Source: Bdellovibrionales bacterium GWB1_55_8 (GTDB lineage Bacteria > Bdellovibrionota > UBA1018). From it: 36,929 nucleotides of DNA. Under the pieces are notes generated by a model, which saw only the letters and a list, made by a program, of their open reading frames with translations, was not told the origin of the DNA and did no database searches. A program made the translations under genes and the position numbers. Positions 31,421 through 36,929 of this stretch are shown here, piece by piece (the first letter of the stretch is position 1; every line of letters starts with the position of its first letter). The stretch spans positions 1 to 36,929 of the forward strand of contig MEPR01000075.1 of the NCBI GenBank assembly GCA_001769835.1. Reading direction: 5' to 3'.

Positions 31421-33773
31421 CGAACTTGAGAAAAAAATCGACTTTAAGGTGATTGGAAAATCTGCGGTTCGTGTCGACGGCAAAGCCAAGATTTCGGGTG
31501 CGGCGCAGTACATCAACGACCTTGAATTCGGGCCTGGATTGCTTTTTGCCGAGATTGTCGAGAGTCCCCATGCCTATGCGCGGATCAAGAAGATAGATAC
31601 TTCGAAGGCCGAAAAGGTCACTGGCGTCGTGAAAGTCGTCTCCGGCAAAGAATTTCCGTTCCGTTTCGGCCTCTACATGCATGATCGCTACGTGTTCGCG
31701 CAGGATCATGTCCGGTTCGTCGGTGAGCAGGTGGCGGCGGTGATCGCACGTACGCCGGCCATTGCAAAAAAGGCAGCGCGTCTGGTGCGCGTGGAGTACG
31801 ACGTTCTTGAACCCGTGCTCGATGTTGAGGCGGCGCTTCAGGATGATGCGCCCTTGATTCATCCTGAGCTTGCAAAGTACCAGCACGTACCCTGGTTTTT
31901 CCCGAAAAAGAATTCGAACATCGCGCATTTTCGAAAAGTCCGTAAGGGCGACATGAATGACGGCTTCAAAAGCGCGGATTTCATCTTCGAGGACACTTAT
32001 ACAGTTCCGCGGTACGCCCACTGCTCGATCGAAACTCATGGTGCGGTCGGGCTCTTTGATCATTCGCGAAGACTGACGGTCTGGGCCGCCTCTCAGTCCC
32101 CGCATACGCAGCGTCATCTTTTCGCTGAGGCGCTTGCCCCACTTGGCATCACTCACAAGGATGTCCGGGTGATCGCACCTTTTGTCGGTGGCGGATTTGG
32201 CGGAAAGGCAGGAGTCTCGATGGAGATTCTTGCGGCCGCCCTTGCCACTACCGTACAGGGAAATCCGGTGAAGGTGATGTGGTCGCGCGCACAGGAGTTC
32301 TACAATACCTATCAGCGTCAGGGTGTCGTCGCCAAGATGCGCGTCGGGGTGAAGAAAGACGGCACGATCACGGCGCTGGAGCAGAAGCTTCATTGGGACG
32401 CCGGCGCTTATGTTGAATATGGCGCGAACGTGGTCAACGCGGCGGGCCTTTCGGCTACCGGGCCCTACCGGATTCCGAACGTGTCCATCGATTCAGTCTG
32501 TGTTTATACGAATCTTCCTCCTGGCGGTCCTTATCGCGGATTCGGCTATTCAGAATTTATTTTTGGACTCGAATCTCATCTGAATGAGATCGCCAAGAAG
32601 CTTCAATTGGACCCGGTGGAATTCAGATTGAAGAACGCGATCGCCGAAGGCGACACTTTGAATTACGGCGGCAAGATGAACCCCTCCGGCCTGCAGGAGT
32701 GCATTCGAAAAGCCGCACAAGAGATTGAATGGGGTAAGAAGACGGTTTCTTCTGACCCGAAAAAAGCGACGGGCAAGGGATTTGCGCTTTTCTGGAAAGC
32801 TCCCGCGATGCCTCCGAATGCTTCATCGACCGCTTTTTTGAAGTTCAATGAGGACGGAAGTTTAAACGTCCTTGTGTCTGCGATGGAAATCGGCCAGGGC
32901 TTCTTGACAGTGATGGCGCAGATAGCCGGCGAAGTTCTTGGAATCCCCGTCGAAAAGATCCGGGTGGAAACGCCCGATACGGACCGTAATCCCTACGAGT
33001 GGCAAACGGTCGCCTCCCACATCACCTGGAGTACGGGAAATGCCGTGAAGAAAGCGGCCATCGACGCGCGCGAGCAGATCTTCGATACAGTCTCACGAGC
33101 TCTCGGCAAGGATCGCGATTCCCTTTACCTTGAAGACGAGAGCGTGAAATCAAAACGAGAGCCGGCCTTTGGCCTCAAGCTTCGCGATTTCGTGATCAAC
33201 GGGATCATGATGAAAGACGGCACCTGGCGGGGCGGACCCATTGTCGCGCGCGGGATGTTCATGCCGGAATTCGCTTCGGCGATCAGTGATCCGGAGACGA
33301 GCCAGGGAGGAAAACCGAACGTTCACTACACGGTCGGCGCAAGCGCGATTGAAATCGAGGTGGACCGTGAAACCGGGAAAGTTCGGATTCCCAAGGTGGT
33401 TCTTGCGGTTGATTGCGGAAAAGTGCTGAATCCCGATTTGCTGAAGGGGCAGGTTACAGGCGGAATGGTCCAGGGCCTTGCAACGGTTTTGTTCGAGGAC
33501 ATGCGCTTCAGCGACGAGGGAAAGCTCCTGAACGCCAATTTCACGGATTACAAGATCCCCACCGCCATGGACGTCCCGGATGAGATTGTTTCCATTTTCG
33601 TTGAGCACGCCCAACCGGATGGTCCTTTTGGAGCGCGCGGGGTAGGGGAGCACACGATGATTCCCGCCGCGCCGATTATCGCCAACGCGATCGAGGATGC
33701 CTTGGGTATTCGCTTGAAATCTATGCCAATTACCGCGGAACGGGTCGCGTTGGCATTGCTTGACCGTAAATAG
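31413..33773 (+). CDS. Molybdopterin-binding (large, CoxL/XdhA-type) subunit of a molybdenum hydroxylase
   Basis: This encodes 786 residues from the GTG at 31413, preceded by a GGGGGG ribosome-binding site and overlapping the small-subunit stop. The N-terminal a/b hammerhead domain (about 15-130) and molybdopterin domains are present, with VGGGFGGK at 258-265, the loop PPGGPYRGFG and the catalytic Glu in GARGVGE (about residue 746). The CO dehydrogenase signature loop (AYRCSFR type) is absent, so this is not a form I CO dehydrogenase but a xanthine-dehydrogenase-family hydroxylase that inserts water-derived oxygen into an N-heterocycle or aldehyde. No XdhC-type maturation gene lies in the window. 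A short hairpin (AGGCC at 33772, GGCCT at 33783) follows the stop. Confidence 0.93.
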   Translation: MSDELEKKIDFKVIGKSAVRVDGKAKISGAAQYINDLEFGPGLLFAEIVESPHAYARIKKIDTSKAEKVTGVVKVVSGKEFPFRFGLYMHDRYVFAQDHVRFVGEQVAAVIARTPAIAKKAARLVRVEYDVLEPVLDVEAALQDDAPLIHPELAKYQHVPWFFPKKNSNIAHFRKVRKGDMNDGFKSADFIFEDTYTVPRYAHCSIETHGAVGLFDHSRRLTVWAASQSPHTQRHLFAEALAPLGITHKDVRVIAPFVGGGFGGKAGVSMEILAAALATTVQGNPVKVMWSRAQEFYNTYQRQGVVAKMRVGVKKDGTITALEQKLHWDAGAYVEYGANVVNAAGLSATGPYRIPNVSIDSVCVYTNLPPGGPYRGFGYSEFIFGLESHLNEIAKKLQLDPVEFRLKNAIAEGDTLNYGGKMNPSGLQECIRKAAQEIEWGKKTVSSDPKKATGKGFALFWKAPAMPPNASSTAFLKFNEDGSLNVLVSAMEIGQGFLTVMAQIAGEVLGIPVEKIRVETPDTDRNPYEWQTVASHITWSTGNAVKKAAIDAREQIFDTVSRALGKDRDSLYLEDESVKSKREPAFGLKLRDFVINGIMMKDGTWRGGPIVARGMFMPEFASAISDPETSQGGKPNVHYTVGASAIEIEVDRETGKVRIPKVVLAVDCGKVLNPDLLKGQVTGGMVQGLATVLFEDMRFSDEGKLLNANFTDYKIPTAMDVPDEIVSIFVEHAQPDGPFGARGVGEHTMIPAAPIIANAIEDALGIRLKSMPITAERVALALLDRK

Positions 33774-33811
33774 GCCTTGTTCGGCCTGGCGGATGCGGTA
33801 AAAGGCGGATT

Positions 33812-34636
33812 ATGAAAATCGCGCTAAGTCAGATGGATATAGCCTGGTTGGATGTTCCCGCTAATCTTCGCAAGGTCAAAAACACGATTGAAGAGGCGGA
33901 AGCGCAGGATGCGAGAATCCTGGTTTTTCCGGAAATGGCGCTGACTGGATTCTGTATGCAGCCTGAAGCGGCGGCCCTGGAGCTGGGTAGCCCGGAGATC
34001 AGGGCTCTCGCCGCGATGACCCGCGGCAAACAGGTGACGGTTTTCATCGGTGCGGCCATCAAGGACGGGCTCAAGTACACTAATGAGTGCCTGATTCTCA
34101 GAAATGGCGAGATCGTCGGATCCTACGCGAAAATGAACCTGTTCACCGTGACTGATGAACACAAGCATTACGAAGCCGGAAATCAGATGCTGACGATCGA
34201 TTTCGAGGGTTATCAGATTACGCCGCTGATCTGTTTTGATACGCGATTTGCGAAGCCTTTCATCAACGGTGCGGCTGCCGGAACTGACGTGTTCATCATC
34301 ATGGCCAGCTGGCCCGATGCGCAGTCCATGCAGTGGAGAACGCTTTTGAGTGCACGCGCGATGGACACCCAGGCTTTTGTCATCGGTGTCAACCGCATCG
34401 GAGCGGGCGATGGGATGACTTTCGCAGGTGAGTGCATGGTCGTTCCCCCTTCCGGCAAGCCGATGTTTGAGTACTCCTCAGACGAAAAGCTGATCGTCCT
34501 GGATGTGGATTTCGGTTATTCAAAAAAGCTCAAAGCAAAATTCCCCGTTCTTGCTGAACAGCATTCGCCAAGCCATTCCTTGCTCAGCCCCAGGCAAATA
34601 GTCCTGCGCACCGGTAATGCTTGTCCCCGGCATTAG
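33812..34636 (+). CDS. Nitrilase-superfamily amidase (omega-amidase/N-carbamoyl hydrolase-like)
   Basis: This encodes 274 residues. The catalytic triad of the carbon-nitrogen hydrolase superfamily is visible: E41 in VFPEMALTGF, K107 in GSYAKMNLF and C141 in PLICFDTRF. AAGGCGGA lies just before the ATG. The closest familiar group by motif is the YafV/Nit2 omega-amidase branch, but N-carbamoyl-amino-acid hydrolases share the same triad, and the operon would suit either. It is the last gene of the operon, 38 bases after the large hydroxylase subunit. It would cleave a terminal amide or ureido group of the ring-opened product. It is convergent with the YiiX-like gene, 13 bases apart. Confidence 0.9.
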   Translation: MKIALSQMDIAWLDVPANLRKVKNTIEEAEAQDARILVFPEMALTGFCMQPEAAALELGSPEIRALAAMTRGKQVTVFIGAAIKDGLKYTNECLILRNGEIVGSYAKMNLFTVTDEHKHYEAGNQMLTIDFEGYQITPLICFDTRFAKPFINGAAAGTDVFIIMASWPDAQSMQWRTLLSARAMDTQAFVIGVNRIGAGDGMTFAGECMVVPPSGKPMFEYSSDEKLIVLDVDFGYSKKLKAKFPVLAEQHSPSHSLLSPRQIVLRTGNACPRH

Positions 34637-34649
34637 AGGCTTCGTTTGC

Positions 34650-36098
34650 TCAATTCATTTCCGCGGGGCTCAGCCATCGATGGAAGAGCACCTTGGGCCT
34701 GGGGGTGAAGCGAGACTCCTCGCTGAAGTCATGCTTCCATGCCAGATCCTTTTCGTACTGCGCAAAGTCAGCTTCGCGCACCCTCTCAATCATGGCCTCC
34801 AGGTCCGATGGGCGCAAAAGCACATCGTCGCGGGCAAACTTCTCATTGTTTGATTTTTCGAGATTTTTATAGAATTTGCCTTCCACTTTATTGAGAAGCG
34901 CCACAACCTCCAGAACGTTGCGACTCATATTGCTGGGAAGAGACTTCCGAAGAGGTTCCTTCAATATAGGAAGTTTCCGGAACGTCCAGACGAACCACTT
35001 GAGCGCACGAACCCCGAACGTGGATTTGAGGACGTAGTTGCGATTTTCCATCCAATCATAGATCCGGGTCATCAGTGCATCCGAAAACCAGGTTCCTTGG
35101 ATTTTTTCGAGATTGCGCCATTCGGCGATCAATTCAAAATCAGGATCCATTTCCATGTCACTCGGGGCGAAAGTATCACTCACATGAATGCCCAAGCGAT
35201 CCATGAAGTCCTCACTTTGAAGATCCATCCGGCTCCGGAAGGCCGGCACCTTTACCTTGCCACCTGAGGCCGCTTCATAGGCATTGGACGGCACTTCCGA
35301 ACAGAACAAAGCACCGTGATCGGAAGTGTCCATGGAGAAATCGTAAGGGATGTTTCTGCCTTTATCGCTTTGTCGTACGGCGCGGTCGAACATATTTTTT
35401 GCCGCGGCATGCGCCAGTTCAGGATCTTTGTAGCGGAAGACCACCACCCGGGAACTCGAGGGATTCATGTATTTTGAAATTGGCGAAGCCAGCACGCCCA
35501 CTTCGATGTGCGCTTCGACCGTGTAGGTCTGACCTGTTTTATCGTCAATATAAACCAGCGCCGCGTGACTGAAGAGCCCGGCGGGTTTGGTGATCTTCGC
35601 GATCATTGCGCTCAAAAACCTGGCACCACGGCTGAGAAGAATATCTCCGGAACGAAGCGCCACACGTCCTTCTCCGTCCTTTTCCTGCGCTGAAACAATA
35701 TTCGGATTGATCATGAGCACCGGAGAGTCTCCTCGCAGGGCTCCGAGATCCTGAATGGGGGTTTCATTCTTTTGCTGTCTTCGACCATAAAGCATCGCCA
35801 GATAATCTTCGAGCAGCCGGAGGTCATTCATGGCGTTTCGCATTTGATCCGCGCACTCTTTCGGAAGCTCGCCTCGCAACACTCGAGCCGCGCCTTCTCG
35901 AATTTTGAGCCGGGCCGCAAAAGTCTCGCGTGCAATTTCGGGGGCCTGATCGGCCATCTCGGACAGTTCATCAAGACTGGCACTTCGTATTTTTCCGCTG
36001 AGAGGTCCGAAGTCTCCACAATCAGGATTTGCAGCTGCAAACGTGGGCTGCGCGACGATTCCCGCCAGCGTCAGCAACAGCAACAAGGATTTCCACAT
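34650..36098 (-). CDS. Secreted YiiX/YebB-like permuted papain-fold hydrolase
   Basis: This encodes 482 residues with GAGGAAG before the ATG and a signal peptide (MWKSLLLLLTLAGIVAQPTFA). An N-terminal helical region (about 25-115) precedes the YiiX-like permuted NlpC/P60 domain (about 145-275). This starts with the typical RSGDILLSRG (149-158) and has the probable catalytic His178 in LFSHAALVYID and Cys266 in ALFCSEV, with E196 in YTVEAHIEV nearby. The remaining 200 residues are helical and basic-acidic without a known domain. YiiX relatives are predicted amidases acting on peptidoglycan or lipid substrates. The flanking extensions make this protein more than twice the size of YiiX itself. 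Its strand and spacing make it a single-gene unit. Confidence 0.85.
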   Translation of the reverse strand: MWKSLLLLLTLAGIVAQPTFAAANPDCGDFGPLSGKIRSASLDELSEMADQAPEIARETFAARLKIREGAARVLRGELPKECADQMRNAMNDLRLLEDYLAMLYGRRQQKNETPIQDLGALRGDSPVLMINPNIVSAQEKDGEGRVALRSGDILLSRGARFLSAMIAKITKPAGLFSHAALVYIDDKTGQTYTVEAHIEVGVLASPISKYMNPSSSRVVVFRYKDPELAHAAAKNMFDRAVRQSDKGRNIPYDFSMDTSDHGALFCSEVPSNAYEAASGGKVKVPAFRSRMDLQSEDFMDRLGIHVSDTFAPSDMEMDPDFELIAEWRNLEKIQGTWFSDALMTRIYDWMENRNYVLKSTFGVRALKWFVWTFRKLPILKEPLRKSLPSNMSRNVLEVVALLNKVEGKFYKNLEKSNNEKFARDDVLLRPSDLEAMIERVREADFAQYEKDLAWKHDFSEESRFTPRPKVLFHRWLSPAEMN

Positions 36099-36119
36099 GG
36101 GACACTTCCTCCGCGCGGA

Positions 36120-36149
36120 GTTGTATCAATAATTGACTTATTTGATCAA
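36120..36149 (-). promoter_or_regulatory. Candidate promoter of the YiiX-like gene
   Basis: On the minus strand TTGATC (36149-36144) and TACAAC (36125-36120) are 18 bases apart, in the only A/T-rich part of the 175-base gap between this gene and the next. The ribosome-binding site GAGGAAG lies a few bases before the ATG at 36098. The match is moderate. Confidence 0.3.
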
Positions 36150-36273
36150 GTTAAATGGTGCTCAATTTTCCCTCGTAAAACCAGTGATTTGCCCCGTACG
36201 GTCCTGTCAGGGTGAGCCCGTCGAGCAATTTCGTCTTCCGAATCTGTCAGGCGTAAGGCTATGATCCGATTCT

Positions 36274-36645
36274 ATGGCAATCAATGCATGGTTCGGTTTT
36301 GTGGCTGTTGCCGCATTCGCAGGCTGCGCTCATGCGCCCGGCGGCTTCATGATTCAGCGTGGGGATAACGTCTATGAACTATTCGTCGGCGGCGCTGTCA
36401 GTCAAAAAGAGGACTCGTTCTTTCACGGTGCTTTCGAGATCTGTCGCAAAAACCATAATTCCGGTTTTGAGGTTTCCAAACGTTCTTCTGACGGCTACGC
36501 CTCAGTTGAAGCGACCATTACCTGCAAAGGGAAAGTGGACAAATTCATGTCTGACAAATATCGGGGTGCGACCATTCAGCTCGAGCGGAGCGACATCCGG
36601 TACAATGGCGGCTATCGCTTCCACGTGGTTCCTGCTTCAAAGTAA
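36274..36645 (+). CDS. Small lipoprotein of unknown function
   Basis: This encodes 123 residues. The N-terminus is a lipoprotein signal with the lipobox FAGC (Cys18) after the hydrophobic WFGFVAVAAFA. The mature domain of about 105 residues has two further cysteines (EICRKN and ITCKGK) and alternating beta and alpha pattern (VYELFVGGAVS, then a helix, then strands). The arrangement loosely recalls other small single-domain lipoproteins, but I cannot assign a family. There is no strong ribosome-binding site; the nearest purine run is AAGG 15 or so bases upstream. It is convergent with the partial gene at the window end. Confidence 0.6.
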   Translation: MAINAWFGFVAVAAFAGCAHAPGGFMIQRGDNVYELFVGGAVSQKEDSFFHGAFEICRKNHNSGFEVSKRSSDGYASVEATITCKGKVDKFMSDKYRGATIQLERSDIRYNGGYRFHVVPASK

Positions 36646-36651
36646 CCGATT

Positions 36652-36677
36652 GCAGGGGCTTCTCTATGGAACCCTGC
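36652..36677. terminator. Hairpin between convergent genes
   Basis: GCAGGG (36652-36657) pairs with CCCTGC (36672-36677) around a 14-base loop that contains the stop codon of the minus-strand gene at 36664. It lies just after the lipoprotein gene's stop. No U-tract follows, so terminator function is suggested only by position. Confidence 0.3.
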
Positions 36678-36929
36678 GAGCGACACTCTTGGACCAGCCG
36701 GTTTCGTCCCCGTTCTTGTCGTAGATAGTGGCTTCGATCACGAGATTTTTCTGACCATCCTGGGTGATCTTGGAGTGAATGGACATCATTTCGAGACTGG
36801 GCTCCTCTGCCGAGGTAGGCCACATCACGACTGTTTCAAACACCAGCGTTTCGCCTTCCAGTTTCATCTTCTCGATGATTCCCGAGTCCTCCGGATCGAG
36901 CTGCCGGAAAACGCCATCCGATAAATATG
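36664..36929 (-). CDS. C-terminal part of a protein of unknown function, 5' end cut by window edge
   Basis: The frame is open from the window end down to a TAG at 36664 and gives 87 residues with no stop. An internal ATG at 36867 is not the real start, because the frame and protein-like sequence (DGVFRQLDPEDSGIIEKMKL) continue upstream to the edge. The visible part is beta-rich (TLVFETVVMW, LVIEATIYDKNGDETG) with no cysteine. I recognise no family. Confidence 0.6.
   Translation of the reverse strand, partial: YLSDGVFRQLDPEDSGIIEKMKLEGETLVFETVVMWPTSAEEPSLEMMSIHSKITQDGQKNLVIEATIYDKNGDETGWSKSVARRVP

Noticed and set aside
31368-32393. 341-codon minus-strand open frame inside the molybdopterin subunit gene
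   Set aside because: It is a shadow of the strongly supported plus-strand gene with no recognisable protein features.
31413-33773. Form I carbon monoxide dehydrogenase large subunit
   Set aside because: The CoxL active-site loop of the AYRCSFR type is missing; the loop reads PPGGPYRGFG, as in other xanthine-dehydrogenase-family hydroxylases.
1-36929. tRNA, rRNA, CRISPR array, insertion sequence or prophage genes
   Set aside because: No cloverleaf, regularly spaced repeats, transposase or integrase motifs, or phage structural genes were seen on either strand.

Overview
The window comes from a Gram-negative bacterium with mid-range to moderately high GC (judged by eye). Supporting signs are Sec signal peptides and lipoboxes, a TonB-type C-terminal domain, an OmpA-like peptidoglycan-binding domain and dense gene packing with Shine-Dalgarno starts. 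Many secreted orphan proteins, a non-flagellar MotA/MotB-like pair and DtxR-FeoA, CcdA and DUF1847 genes would suit Bdellovibrionota or another former deltaproteobacterial lineage, but no rRNA or marker gene fixes this. I saw no tRNA, rRNA, insertion sequence, integrase, phage gene or CRISPR array.

Layout. 1-7.5 kb: secreted or envelope genes of unknown function, a DtxR-type metalloregulator fused to a FeoA domain, a beta-helix lipoprotein, a large secreted protein ending in a TonB C-terminal domain, and a weakly coding, possibly decayed stretch at 6.9-7.5 kb. 7.6-10.5 kb: a Cys/Met-metabolism PLP enzyme, then a three-gene redox unit (thioredoxin-like protein with one active-site Cys, CcdA, Cys-rich DUF1847). 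10.6-14.7 kb: a divergent envelope locus with an FHA-like/ankyrin membrane protein facing a MotB-like protein with a very long coiled coil and its MotA/ExbB-like partner. 14.7-16.6 kb: a second large secreted protein sharing an N-terminal module with the TonB-ended protein but ending in an internal lipobox and an FN3 domain. 16.8-23.9 kb: secreted M1 peptidase, AI-2E-family permease, tandem universal stress protein, GH65 phosphorylase with a degenerate HAD-like N-terminus, and beta-phosphoglucomutase.

23.9-34.6 kb is a catabolic block. An AtoE-type carboxylate transporter diverges from an eight-gene, tightly coupled operon: DUF2877 (AllH-like), FdrA (AllF-like), DUF1116 (AllG-like), a cyclase-family metal hydrolase, the three subunits of a molybdenum hydroxylase, and a nitrilase-superfamily amidase. 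The first three are the subunits of oxamate carbamoyltransferase in the Escherichia coli allantoin pathway. Their union with a Mo-hydroxylase and a ring-opening type hydrolase suggests an oxidative N-heterocycle pathway ending in carbamoyl transfer. The substrate is not visible from sequence.

34.6-36.9 kb holds a YiiX-like permuted papain-fold hydrolase, a small lipoprotein and a gene cut by the window edge.

The strongest candidates for something undescribed are the MotAB-like/FHA-ankyrin locus, the paired modular secreted proteins at 3924-5927 and 14672-16645, and the combined Mo-hydroxylase/carbamoyltransferase operon.
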